This document shows positions 17,884 through 25,599 of a stretch of 64,000 nt of DNA, piece after piece. The notes beneath the pieces were generated by a model. The model searched no databases. It saw only the letters and a list, made by a program, of their open reading frames with translations, and was not told the DNA's origin. How positions within the stretch are numbered: position 1 is the stretch's first letter; the number at the start of each line of letters is the position of its first letter. The position numbers were made by a program, and so were the translations under genes. This DNA is from Lolliginicoccus lacisalsi (lineage in GTDB: Bacteria; Actinomycetota; Actinomycetes; Mycobacteriales; Mycobacteriaceae), in the NCBI RefSeq assembly GCF_014841105.1, contig NZ_JACYWE010000006.1, positions 152,050-216,049 on the forward strand, given 5' to 3'.

Positions 17884-19700
17884 GTCGCCCCCTGGTACAT
17901 GTCGTCGATGAGGTCCTCGAAGCGCTCGGCGAGGGCCTTGCGCCGGACCTTCTGCGTGGCGGTGAGCTCGCCGTCGTCGTGATCGAGCTCCTTCGGTAGC
18001 AAGCGGAACTTGCGGATGCTCGCCACGCGCGCGAGCCGGGCGTTGGTCCCGTCGACGATTCCCTGCACGAGCTCGAGGACCTCGGGACGCCCGGCGAGAT
18101 CGCGGTAGGTCGTGAACCGCATGCCCCTGCGGGAGGCCCAATCAGCCACGGAATCGAAGTCGATCCCGATGAGCGCGGTGAGGTAGGGCCGCTGGTCGCC
18201 GATGACGATGGCTTCCTTGATATGCGGCGAGTTCTTCAGCTGGTTCTCGATCTCGGAGGGCGAGATGTTCTTTCCGCCGGCCGTGATGATGATGTCCTTG
18301 ATCCGGTCGACGATGCGCAGATGGCTGCCATCGACCCATTCGCCGATGTCGCCAGTATGCAGCCAGCCATGGGCGTCGATGCCCGATTCGGCGCGGTTCC
18401 AGTAGCCAGCGAAGTTCGCTGGATGCCGGGTGAGGATCTCGCCGCTATCGGGATCAACAGCAAGATCGATGCCCTCGATGGGCTCGCCGACCGTGCCGAG
18501 CTTCATGCTGCCCGGGCGATTGGCTGCCGCCACAGCGGTATTCTCCGTCATGCCATAGACCTCGAGCATGGGGACGCCGATTCCGAGGAAGAACGCGAGC
18601 ACCTCGGGGGAGATCGGTGCCGCGCCGGAGAACGCCGCGCGGACCTTGCGCAGGCCAAGCTTGTCGCGCAGCGCGCGGAATGCCAATGGATAGCCCAGGA
18701 CGTAGAGAGCGCGGCTGGCAACAGTGTGGTCACCGCCGTGCTCCGTCCTGATGCGGGCGATGCGCTGGTTGAGATCATCGCTGATGCGGTAGGCGGCGCG
18801 CTTCGCGGGAGACGCGGAGAGCATGCGGATGGTGACGCCCGATCGCAGCTTCTCCCAGATGCGCGGCACCGCGAACAACAAGGTGGGCTGCACCTCGGCG
18901 AGGTCCGCGGCAACGGTATCGATGGACTCGGCGAAATGGACGACGACACCGTTCGCGGCGTTGTTCCACACGGTGAACATGCGCTCGGCGACATGGCAGA
19001 GCGGAAGGAACGACAGGGTCACATCGCTGGGCGATGGCTTCGGGACCACGATGCCCGAGCCGCCCAGGAGCGCATCGATGGCGAAGTCGATGTTCGCGAC
19101 GGTGAGCATCGCCCCCTTGGGTGGCCCGGTCGTCCCGGAGGTGTAGATCAGGGTGGCGATATCACCGGGCTGCACCATCCCGGCCTGGTCCTCGAGCAAT
19201 GCCGGGCTTGTGGCCTGGTGGCGCTTCCCCCGTTCAAGGAGCTCCTCGAAGGACAGCAGCCGTGGACCGGCGAGATCCATGAGGCCGCGCGGTTCGAGGA
19301 AGACGATGAACTCGAGGGAGGGGCAGGAATCCTGGATGGCGAGGACCTTGTCGACCTGCTCCTGGTCCTCGGCGATGAGCACGCGGACCCCGGCGTCGCG
19401 AAGCTGGTACTCGATCTCGGGTGCCGGACTAGTGGGGTAGAAGCCGACAGTGATCGCGCGCAGGCCAAGCGTGGCGATATCGCAATAGAGCCACTCGGGC
19501 CGGTTCTCCGACAGGATGCCCACCCTGTCCGCGGCCGTGACGCCAAGATCGGCGAGCCCGTGCGCGACCAGGGCGGCGGTGGCGTGGTACTCCGACCATG
19601 TGATGTCCCGCCAGACGCCGAGGTGCTTCTCGCGCATCGCGACGAGCCGGGGCGTGGTGCTTGCACGGGATGCCACGCGCTGGGGCAGCGTAGTGATCAT
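17880..19700 (-). CDS. AMP-forming long-chain-type acyl-CoA synthetase inside the transporter operon
   Basis: A 606-residue adenylate-forming enzyme that would turn a carboxylic acid, ATP and CoA into acyl-CoA. Motifs: P-loop YTSGTTGPPKGA, the second core motif VYGMTENTA, GWLHTGDIGEW with DRIKDIIITAGGKNISPSEIE, and a C-terminal lid. The long-chain class features (600 residues, LSFLPLCHVAERM, insertion loop) point to a fatty or bulky acid. It sits between livG and livH with ATGA overlaps on both sides. I infer that the imported substrate is a carboxylic acid activated at entry, as in transport-activation coupling. The exact substrate cannot be read. Confidence 0.87.
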   Translation of the reverse strand: MITTLPQRVASRASTTPRLVAMREKHLGVWRDITWSEYHATAALVAHGLADLGVTAADRVGILSENRPEWLYCDIATLGLRAITVGFYPTSPAPEIEYQLRDAGVRVLIAEDQEQVDKVLAIQDSCPSLEFIVFLEPRGLMDLAGPRLLSFEELLERGKRHQATSPALLEDQAGMVQPGDIATLIYTSGTTGPPKGAMLTVANIDFAIDALLGGSGIVVPKPSPSDVTLSFLPLCHVAERMFTVWNNAANGVVVHFAESIDTVAADLAEVQPTLLFAVPRIWEKLRSGVTIRMLSASPAKRAAYRISDDLNQRIARIRTEHGGDHTVASRALYVLGYPLAFRALRDKLGLRKVRAAFSGAAPISPEVLAFFLGIGVPMLEVYGMTENTAVAAANRPGSMKLGTVGEPIEGIDLAVDPDSGEILTRHPANFAGYWNRAESGIDAHGWLHTGDIGEWVDGSHLRIVDRIKDIIITAGGKNISPSEIENQLKNSPHIKEAIVIGDQRPYLTALIGIDFDSVADWASRRGMRFTTYRDLAGRPEVLELVQGIVDGTNARLARVASIRKFRLLPKELDHDDGELTATQKVRRKALAERFEDLIDDMYQGAT

Positions 19701-20470
19701 GTGGCCTCCTCGGCAGCGCCGCCGAGGTATGCGCGCAGGACGGCCTCATCCTGCTGGACCTCGCGGGGCGTGCCCAATGCGATGCGCCGCCCGAAGTCCA
19801 GCACGAGTACCCGGTCCGCGAGGTCCATGACAAGGCGCATGTCATGCTCGACCATGATCATGGTGGTGCTCAGCTCCGCCCGGATATCGAGGATCGCGCG
19901 CGCCATGTCCTCGGTCTCCTCGGTGTTCATGCCCGCGACCGGCTCGTCGAGAAGGAGAAGCCGGGGTTCCATCGCTAGGGCGCGCGCGAGCTCCACGCGC
20001 TTCTTCATGCCGTAGGGGAGCATGCCGACGGGGTGACGGCGCACCGCCTGGAGGTCCAGGAAGTCGAGGATCTCCTCGGCGAACCGGCGGGCTGCAAGCT
20101 CCGCGCGCCGCGCACGGCCTAGTCGCAGGGCGGCCTCGAGGGCCGAGTAGCGGAGATGGATATGGCGCCCGAGCATGATGTTGTCGAGCACGGTGAGGTT
20201 GTCGAAGAGCTCGATGTTCTGGAACATGCGGGCCACACCAAGCCGTGCGATGCCATCGGGCCGCGTGGCGGTGATCCGGGTGCCATCGAGCAGGATGGCA
20301 CCCGATTGCGGGCGGTACACCCCCGACAAGCAATTGAAGATGGAGGTCTTTCCGGCACCGTTGGGACCGATGATCGCGAACAGCTCGCTCTTCTCGACGG
20401 CGAAGCTGACGCCATCGAGTGCCTGGGTGCCGCCGAACCTCAGGGATAGATCGTTGACTTCCAGCATCAT
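19697..20470 (-). CDS. livG: ABC transporter ATPase, LivG type
   Basis: A 257-residue ATPase. Walker A is GPNGAGKTS, Walker B is LLLLDEPVAGMN and the H-loop is MIMVEHDM. The signature loop reads LPYGMKKRVELARAL. LivG proteins normally have LSYGQQRRLEIARAL, so the first Ser and the QQ are changed, which is worth noting but probably tolerated. ATG 20470 overlaps the LivF stop (ATGA). A GTG at 20479 is an alternative. Translation is coupled on both sides. Confidence 0.92.
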   Translation of the reverse strand: MMLEVNDLSLRFGGTQALDGVSFAVEKSELFAIIGPNGAGKTSIFNCLSGVYRPQSGAILLDGTRITATRPDGIARLGVARMFQNIELFDNLTVLDNIMLGRHIHLRYSALEAALRLGRARRAELAARRFAEEILDFLDLQAVRRHPVGMLPYGMKKRVELARALAMEPRLLLLDEPVAGMNTEETEDMARAILDIRAELSTTMIMVEHDMRLVMDLADRVLVLDFGRRIALGTPREVQQDEAVLRAYLGGAAEEAT

Positions 20471-21255
20471 GACAGCCACCTCTTGCGCCGCTTGTAATGC
20501 TTGAGGTCCCGGTAGGAGGCAGTGTGCCCGAGGCCGAGGTAGAACTCCTGGATGTTGGCGTCATCCCGGAGCGTTGCTGCCGAGCCATCCATGACAATGC
20601 GACCGTTCTCCATCACGTAGCCGTGGGTGGCTATCGACAATGCCATCGCGGCGTTCTGCTCGACGAGCAGCACACCGGTCCCGGATTGGTTGATGCGCAC
20701 GATGAGGTCGCGGATCTGCTCGACGATCCGGGGCGCGAGGCCGAGGCTGGGCTCATCGAGGAGCAGGTAGCGGGGGCGTGCCATGAGGGCCCGTCCGATG
20801 GCTAGCATCTGTTGCTCGCCACCGGATAGGTAGCCGGCGCGGTCGCGGCGGCGGTCGGCGAGGAGGGGGAACATGGTGTAGATGCGGTCGAGGCTTTGCG
20901 GTATCCCGCTGCGGGGCTGGGTGTGCCCGCCGACGCGGAGATTCTCCTCGACAGTGAAGTCGACGAGGACGCGGCGGCCCTCCATCACCTGCGCGATGCC
21001 ACTAGCGACGACATCGGCTGGAGTGGCCCGGGTGATCTCCCTGTCCTCGAGCCGGATGGTGCCTGTCGCAATTCGCCCTCGGTGGGTGTCGAGCAGGCCA
21101 GTGATGGCTCGGAGGGTGCTGGTCTTTCCCGCGCCGTTGCTGCCGAGGAGCGCGATGATCCCGTCGCTCGGGACGGCGAGGCTTACTCCCTTGCAGGCAA
21201 GAATGACGTCTTCGTAGACGATCTCGACGTTGTCGAGCGACAACATGCTGGCCAT
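20467..21255 (-). CDS. livF: ABC transporter ATPase, LivF type
   Basis: A 262-residue ATPase and first gene of the operon. Walker A is GSNGAGKTS, the signature is LSGGEQQMLAIGRALM, Walker B is LLLDEPSLGLAP and the H-loop region is VLLVEQNA. The C-terminus has a basic extension (DLKHYKRRKRWLS) beyond the usual LivF end. ATG 21255 has a G-rich stretch upstream. An internal ATG at 21246 is an alternative. Confidence 0.92.
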   Translation of the reverse strand: MASMLSLDNVEIVYEDVILACKGVSLAVPSDGIIALLGSNGAGKTSTLRAITGLLDTHRGRIATGTIRLEDREITRATPADVVASGIAQVMEGRRVLVDFTVEENLRVGGHTQPRSGIPQSLDRIYTMFPLLADRRRDRAGYLSGGEQQMLAIGRALMARPRYLLLDEPSLGLAPRIVEQIRDLIVRINQSGTGVLLVEQNAAMALSIATHGYVMENGRIVMDGSAATLRDDANIQEFYLGLGHTASYRDLKHYKRRKRWLS

Positions 21256-21305
21256 CCCCCCGAATGCTGCGATGCCTGGTTCGCGCTATTTCCTGGAAGG
21301 TATCA

Positions 21306-21319
21306 GTGATCCAGATCAC
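21306..21319. promoter_or_regulatory. Candidate CRP/GlxR operator of the liv operon
   Basis: GTGATCCAGATCAC is a palindrome that fits the GTGA-N6-TCAC core of CRP/GlxR sites, about 50 bases upstream of livF. The window also encodes a class III cyclase (30966-32087). The rest of 21320-21540 shows no gene. Confidence 0.5.
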
Positions 21320-21547
21320 GCGCTAGCAATGACGCTAACCCGCAACCGGATGAAAAGGCGCCTTGCTCAACGCAATTCGCGCGACCATGACGAGAGGGCA
21401 GGGCGAGAGGGCGGAACCCAGCGATCGGGCGCTGGGGGGCTTGGATCCCAGCTGCCCGGTGGCGTTATTCCAGCGTTATCCCTACGTTATCGAACCGTGA
21501 CTATTGCTGTGGTGGCGCTGTGACACCCGGAGCGCATCGTAGAGAGC

Positions 21548-21630
21548 GTCACCGCAGTTCAGGAAGCCGATTCGCCCGACCCACCCGCCCCCACGCAGTA
21601 GTAGCGAAAAGGTCTCCTGACTGCGGTGAC
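21548..21630. repeat. Long-arm inverted repeat before the STAS gene
   Basis: GTCACCGCAGTTCAGGA (21548-21564) is matched by TCCTGACTGCGGTGAC (21615-21630), with a one-base bulge and a loop of 50 bases. It lies 73 bases before the STAS start and could be an operator or a leader RNA stem. Confidence 0.6.
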
Positions 21631-21702
21631 ATCACGATTAGCCCCATCTCCGGCACAGGCCACGGCCTGGTCGGCCCCCGCCCCCAGAGGGAGCTTCGCG
21701 CC

Positions 21703-22089
21703 ATGATCGCTAGCCCGAATGTCGCCATCAGCATCGAGAACCTGTGCGACGAGATCGACGTCGTGCGTATCGCGGGGGAGCTCGACGCGCTCGCTCTGCC
21801 GCGGTTGTTCACCGTCCTCGGAAACCTCGATGACCCCGACCAGGTCATCATTGATGTGCGCAAGGTCCATTTTGTGTCCCGGACCGGCATGAGCGCCCTC
21901 GCTGACGTTGCTTCCCTCTCGACGCTCACCGGCGCATCGATCGCCATCATCGCGCCAGCGAACGTACGCGAGGTGCTCGCTGCTCGAGATAACGCGCCGC
22001 TGGCCTGCGGCTCCCTGCGGGCGGCATGCTTGCTCCTCGCTGCGGGGCCGGCCCAGCCGGCCTTGCGGCTGGTGCCCTCAGCCTCGTAG
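21703..22089 (+). CDS. STAS-domain protein (anti-sigma-antagonist type)
   Basis: A 128-residue protein with one STAS domain (IDVVRIAGELDALALPRLF, QVIIDVRKVHFVSRTGMSAL). In SpoIIAA-like antagonists the loop reads DSSG with a phosphorylatable Ser. Here it reads SRTG, so Thr may take its place or regulation by phosphorylation is lost. ATG 21703 has AGAGGGAG upstream. The longer frame from 21520 covers the inverted repeat and is rejected. There is no kinase next to it. The sigma module at 52-55 kb could be a partner, but that is speculation. Confidence 0.78.
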   Translation: MIASPNVAISIENLCDEIDVVRIAGELDALALPRLFTVLGNLDDPDQVIIDVRKVHFVSRTGMSALADVASLSTLTGASIAIIAPANVREVLAARDNAPLACGSLRAACLLLAAGPAQPALRLVPSAS

Positions 22090-22179
22090 CCCACGTCCCG
22101 GGGCCGCGGTCTCCGCCAGCGGGTCCCGGGGCCAGCGGGTTTCCGCCAGCGGGTCGAGCGGTCTCGAACGAATCCGCGA

Positions 22180-22223
22180 ACGCGATAGAAGCGGCGTGAA
22201 TGACGGGTCCGCTTCTATCGCGT
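22180..22223. repeat. Intergenic inverted repeat, ACGCGATAGAA family, copy 2
   Basis: ACGCGATAGAAGCGG (22180-22194) and its exact complement (22209-22223) surround a 14-base loop. The core is the same as in the element at 14345-14418. It sits between convergent genes and is directly followed by a GC-rich tandem repeat. Confidence 0.85.
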
Positions 22224-22247
22224 ATGCCAGTTTCCGGTGCTTTTGCC

Positions 22248-22373
22248 GCCACCCGGCCGCCACCGAGCACCCCGCCACCCGGCCGCCACCGAGCGCCCCG
22301 CCACCCGGCCGCCACCGAGCACCCCGCCACCTGGCCGCCACCCGGCCGCCGCCCGGCCGCCACCGAGCACCCC
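22248..22373. repeat. GC-rich tandem repeat, 26-base unit
   Basis: Three near-perfect 26-base units (22248-22273, 22274-22299, 22300-22325) beginning GCCACCCGGCCGCCACCGAG are followed by a fourth unit with an internal expansion to 22373. The repeat ends 6 bases before the stop of the EAL-DICT gene. Non-coding, probably unstable by slippage. Confidence 0.9.
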
Positions 22374-22379
22374 GCCGCG

Positions 22380-23564
22380 TCAGCGGTGCGGGCCGTCGAA
22401 CCGGTCGAGGATGGCGCGGGCGCAGCGCACGGCGGTCGCGCGATCCTGGGTGAGCGCGTATTCGAACTCGCGGTCCTCGTCGCGTCCCCCGCGGTGCAGG
22501 TCGCGGGCGGTGAGCACGCTGCAGAAGTGAGGCGCGAGCACCACGACGTTCCATTCCTCGACGAGTGGCTCGCCGGGCTCGAGGGGCGCGTGGTGCACGC
22601 CTTCTTCCACGGTGGGGCCCATTCCTACGCCGTACACGCCGGCGAAGGCGACGCGGCCCGCTATCGATTCCCAGCGCCGACGGGTGCGGGCGGTGAAGTT
22701 GCGGACGTGCTGGAAGGTGCCGAGCAGGATCGTGTCTCGGCCGGCGGTGGCCGCGAGGTTCTCCAGGGTGGTACTGAGCTCGACGAGCAGTGTCTTGCGG
22801 CTCCAGTGGGTGTGGTGGTCCTCGGCCGCGATAGCAAAGGGGAGCCTGCCTTCCCGGGCGGGCGCTGTGCCAATCAGCAGCGGCGTGACGGCAGTCGTGT
22901 CGAGCTGGGCGGGGGAGGCGGCCGGTGGATGCATCTTGCCCATGCCGTGGCTGGCGCCGAGGCCGCGGGCTCGCTCGTGATGGATCGTGGAGTCGATGCC
23001 GTCGGCGATGACGATGGTGGTGCTGTGCTCGGCTTGTGCCGCGACGGCTTGGGCCACGTGGGCGGTCCATGCATCGGGCGGGGTGGCGATGAGCGCGGCG
23101 GTGAGGATGATGATCTCGGGCTCGATGAGGGGGCGCAGCGCGAGGGTCTTGTCGCGGGCGCCGACCTCGTCGCCGGCGATGGCTTTCCCGGATGCGCGGG
23201 CCGCGGCGATCAGGCGGAGGGCGCGCGCGGGGTCGGAGGCGAGGGCGTGGTCGGTGATGACAACGATCTCGCGGCGGTCGCCACGTTGTTCGGTGGTGGG
23301 CCGGAGCTGCTCGAGCGATCCGACGTCGACGGTCACGAGTGCGGGCACCGCGCTGGCGGGGTGCCCGTCGAGCGCGTGGGAGCGCATCTGGTCGAGGGTG
23401 GAAGTGTCGCTCATGGCCCGGGCGACTGCTCGCAATGCGGCGGATGCGGAGAGTGGGCCGTCGCCCTCGCCTCGTAGTTGCACGTCCACTGCTGCGAGGT
23501 GGCCGGTGCCGAGGTGGTGGATCGGCGCGAAGGTCGGCCGGATCGGGAGTCCCGCGAATTCCAT
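22380..23564 (-). CDS. Degenerate EAL domain fused to a DICT domain
   Basis: A 394-residue cytoplasmic protein. Residues about 5-230 follow the EAL phosphodiesterase fold (FAPIHHLGTGHLAAVDVQLRG, ITDHALASDPARALRLI, AGDEVGARDKTLAL). The E-A-L signature itself reads VDVQL, and several metal ligands are not in place, so c-di-GMP hydrolysis is unlikely and a binding or sensing role more so. Residues about 235-390 match the DICT sensor domain (LLGTFQHVRNFTARTR, GVYGVGM, EEWNVVVLAPHFCSVLTARD, ILDRF). ATG 23564 is preceded by GAAGG. The open frame upstream to 23693 crosses the CsoR-like promoter of the divergent gene. Confidence 0.75.
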   Translation of the reverse strand: MEFAGLPIRPTFAPIHHLGTGHLAAVDVQLRGEGDGPLSASAALRAVARAMSDTSTLDQMRSHALDGHPASAVPALVTVDVGSLEQLRPTTEQRGDRREIVVITDHALASDPARALRLIAAARASGKAIAGDEVGARDKTLALRPLIEPEIIILTAALIATPPDAWTAHVAQAVAAQAEHSTTIVIADGIDSTIHHERARGLGASHGMGKMHPPAASPAQLDTTAVTPLLIGTAPAREGRLPFAIAAEDHHTHWSRKTLLVELSTTLENLAATAGRDTILLGTFQHVRNFTARTRRRWESIAGRVAFAGVYGVGMGPTVEEGVHHAPLEPGEPLVEEWNVVVLAPHFCSVLTARDLHRGGRDEDREFEYALTQDRATAVRCARAILDRFDGPHR

Positions 23565-23627
23565 AGCCTTCAGGCTTGCACTTGATGTGTCGCGGGTCGC
23601 ATCCAGGTCCGTGATCGAGCTCGAATC

Positions 23628-23657
23628 TAGACACGTTAATACCCCATGGGGTATATT
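23628..23657 (+). promoter_or_regulatory. Promoter with a CsoR-like operator
   Basis: ATACCCCATGGGGTAT (23639-23654) is a perfect 16-base palindrome of the A-T tract/C4-G4 type bound by CsoR/RcnR-family repressors. TAGACA (23628-23633) and TATATT (23652-23657) with 18 bases between them make a fair promoter pointing at the small Cys-rich gene, so the operator overlaps the spacer and -10. No CsoR gene is in the window. Confidence 0.65.
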
Positions 23658-23691
23658 TTGGGTTAGTCCGCACCACCCATGAGGAGTCATC

Positions 23692-23862
23692 ATGTGCTAT
23701 CCCGTCAACTGCCGCCAGTGCGGCAAGACCACCTGGTCCGGCTGTGGCATGCATGTCGATCAGGTCATGCGCGGAGTCCCCAAGAACGAGCGCTGCGAGG
23801 GCCACGAGCCCGCCCCCGGGGTTCAGGGCGGCTCATTCCTGACCCGTATGTTCGGCCGCTAG
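23692..23862 (+). CDS. 56-residue Cys-rich protein (CYPVNCRQCGKTTWSGCG type)
   Basis: A small cytoplasmic protein, easily missed by length cut-offs. It begins MCYPVNCRQCGKTTWSGCG, followed by MHVDQVMRGVPKNERCEGH. Five Cys plus His (a CxxC unit, GCGMH and RCEGH) suggest zinc or copper binding. I recall similar short CGKTTWxGCGxH proteins in many actinobacteria and fungi, with no established function. AGGAG lies 6 bases before ATG 23692. The CsoR-like operator in its promoter suggests induction by copper, sulfide/persulfide or aldehyde. Confidence 0.85.
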   Translation: MCYPVNCRQCGKTTWSGCGMHVDQVMRGVPKNERCEGHEPAPGVQGGSFLTRMFGR

Positions 23863-23910
23863 ACCGCGCGGGCCAACCCGCTAGGCGCCCTGCCCTCGCG
23901 CCCTGGTCCT

Positions 23911-23961
23911 CCACCAGTGGAAACTCCTCCCGCCTCAGTGGGGAAAAGTCTCCACTGGTGG
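23911..23961. repeat. Palindromic intergenic element, GTGGAAAC family, copy A
   Basis: CCACCAGTGGAAACTCCTCC (from 23911) is matched by GGAAAAGTCTCCACTGGTGG (to 23961) with a short loop. It is the most diverged of four copies. It lies between convergent genes and is followed by degenerate GTGGCCGC-GGCCA repeats up to about 24005. Confidence 0.8.
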
Positions 23962-24053
23962 CCGCTGGCCAAGTGGCCGCCGGCCAGAAGTCCGCGCAGC
24001 CGGCCCCGGCGGCGGAAGCAACGAGCCACCCGGGTCCCGCGGGCGAACCCTGC

Positions 24054-25142
24054 CTAGCGCGGCCCCGCGCCGTCGAGCAGGAATCCCGCCCGATCCGTCC
24101 GGACGCCGTTGACCTGGATCGACACCGCGTGCTCGCCGTCGTAGTAGCGGCGCGTGCTGATCGGCGTGAACCGGTGGCGCCGCGCTATGTCCCAGGACGC
24201 GCCGGGCTCGAGGTCGCGGACCCCCAGCTTGAAGACCTTCTCCCGCTCGGCTCCCCGCGCGCTCGCGAAGTGGATGACGTAGTCCGCCGCGACGCGGGCA
24301 CGCGCGGAACCTTCCAGCGTGACGCGGCAGTCGAACGCGAGCTCCTCGCCCATCGTGACCACCGGCGTGCGCACTCGTGGTCCCGCGACGTCGATCGCCG
24401 CGCGGGCATCCACACCGATGCAGGCGAGGGCCTCCACGTCTGATCGCTTGATCAATGTGCGCAACGCATGCCGCGCCACCGAGGCCGTGCTGCCGTCCGG
24501 CTCCGCGAGCCACCCTTGCGCGATCCGGACGGCCAGCTCCGGATGGTCCCGGCTGATGTCATTCACGCAGTTCGCCACCGACCGGCGCACATACTCCGAC
24601 TCGTCCCGGTACAGCGCATCGAGAATCGGCACGATCGGGCCGGGATCGGCGACAAGCCTCCGTGCCTGCGGGGCCCAGGGCAGCCTGGGCCGCACCCCCT
24701 CGCTCGCTAGCCGCCGCACATGCTCATCCGGATGGACGGTCCACTCCCTCACGACGGCCAGGCAACGCTCGAGATGCTCGTCGAGGAACCAGCGCAGCGC
24801 GGTCTCCGCCGTCAGCCGCGGCGTCAGCGCGGCCAGCAGCGCCAGCGCATCCTCGACGTGCTCCTGTCCCCGGATGGCGACGGCCTCGGTAACGGGAAAG
24901 GTCATCCAGCCGGTGAACCGGGGATCGCGCAGAGCGTTGCGGACCAGGCCCGCCAGGCCGGGGAAATCCCCCGGGACATCCTCGAGCACGGCGCCTCGGA
25001 TGGCATTCACCCGCTCCCGGAAGCCCAGGCCATCGAGGCCATCAGCGACGCGGCGCAGCCCCGGCAGGGCGGCACCCCCGCCGAGAATGGTGGAAAGGTC
25101 GACAACAGCATCGCGGCCAAGGAGCTCATCGGCGAAGGGCAT
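24054..25142 (-). CDS. AlkC-like DNA alkylation repair HEAT-repeat protein
   Basis: A 362-residue protein probably acting as a DNA glycosylase for alkylated bases. Residues about 20-240 form HEAT-like helical repeats typical of the AlkC/AlkD family (FRERVNAIRGAVLEDVPGDF, SEYVRRSVANCVNDISRDHP). Residues about 255-360 look like the C-terminal Ig-like domain known in AlkC (GEELAFDCRVTLEGSA, YVIHFASARG, YYDGEHAVSIQVNG). I choose ATG 25142 over TTG 25172. Specificity (3-methylcytosine and 3-methyladenine in AlkC) is from family knowledge. Confidence 0.75.
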   Translation of the reverse strand: MPFADELLGRDAVVDLSTILGGGAALPGLRRVADGLDGLGFRERVNAIRGAVLEDVPGDFPGLAGLVRNALRDPRFTGWMTFPVTEAVAIRGQEHVEDALALLAALTPRLTAETALRWFLDEHLERCLAVVREWTVHPDEHVRRLASEGVRPRLPWAPQARRLVADPGPIVPILDALYRDESEYVRRSVANCVNDISRDHPELAVRIAQGWLAEPDGSTASVARHALRTLIKRSDVEALACIGVDARAAIDVAGPRVRTPVVTMGEELAFDCRVTLEGSARARVAADYVIHFASARGAEREKVFKLGVRDLEPGASWDIARRHRFTPISTRRYYDGEHAVSIQVNGVRTDRAGFLLDGAGPR

Positions 25143-25181
25143 GGCAGCGATTGTGCACCCGGGACCTGACAACGTTTGGCG

Positions 25182-25529
25182 CTACTCCTGCGCCTCGTCC
25201 TTGCGGCGCTCCTCGCGGTAGCGGCGGCGCTGCTCCTCGGCGCGTGCCCGGCATTCGCGGAGGAACTCCTCGTCGGACTGCTGGTCCTGGGCGATGTGCC
25301 GGCCGAGCCGCTCGTACTCGGGGAAGCCGGTGCTGCGGTAGCGGGGAGCTTCGTCGGCATAGGGCCGGCCCGCGACGAGCCAGGCGACCATGCCCGCGAG
25401 CGGCAGGATGATCACCAGCAGGATCCACGCGGCCTTGGGGAGGTTGCGGATGCGGCTGTCGTCGGTGGTGATGATGTCGATCAAGCACACGACGAGGATC
25501 ACGAACGAGAGCAGGAACAAGTACGGCAT
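25182..25529 (-). CDS. Small membrane protein with a PLDc_N domain
   Basis: A 115-residue protein with two membrane helices (MPYLFLLSFVILVVCLIDII and AAWILLVIILPLAGMVAWLV) separated by a short loop. This is the phospholipase D N-terminal type domain. A cytoplasmic tail of 50 charged residues (EEQRRRYREERRKDE) follows. GGAGGTG lies before ATG 25529. It has no catalytic domain and its function is unknown. Confidence 0.8.
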   Translation of the reverse strand: MPYLFLLSFVILVVCLIDIITTDDSRIRNLPKAAWILLVIILPLAGMVAWLVAGRPYADEAPRYRSTGFPEYERLGRHIAQDQQSDEEFLRECRARAEEQRRRYREERRKDEAQE

Positions 25530-25599
25530 TGATGGCACCTCCGGATCGTCATGATCACAGCATGCCGGCGAGCGGCGCGCAACCGGAACGCAGTACGCG

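Noticed and set aside
22248-22373. Tandem repeats considered as a CRISPR array
   Set aside because: Units follow each other without spacers, the sequence is very GC-rich and there are no cas genes.
22078-23805. 575-codon minus-strand open frame covering the tandem repeats and the DICT region
   Set aside because: Its product is Arg/Gly/Pro low complexity from repeats and from the wrong frame of the EAL-DICT gene.
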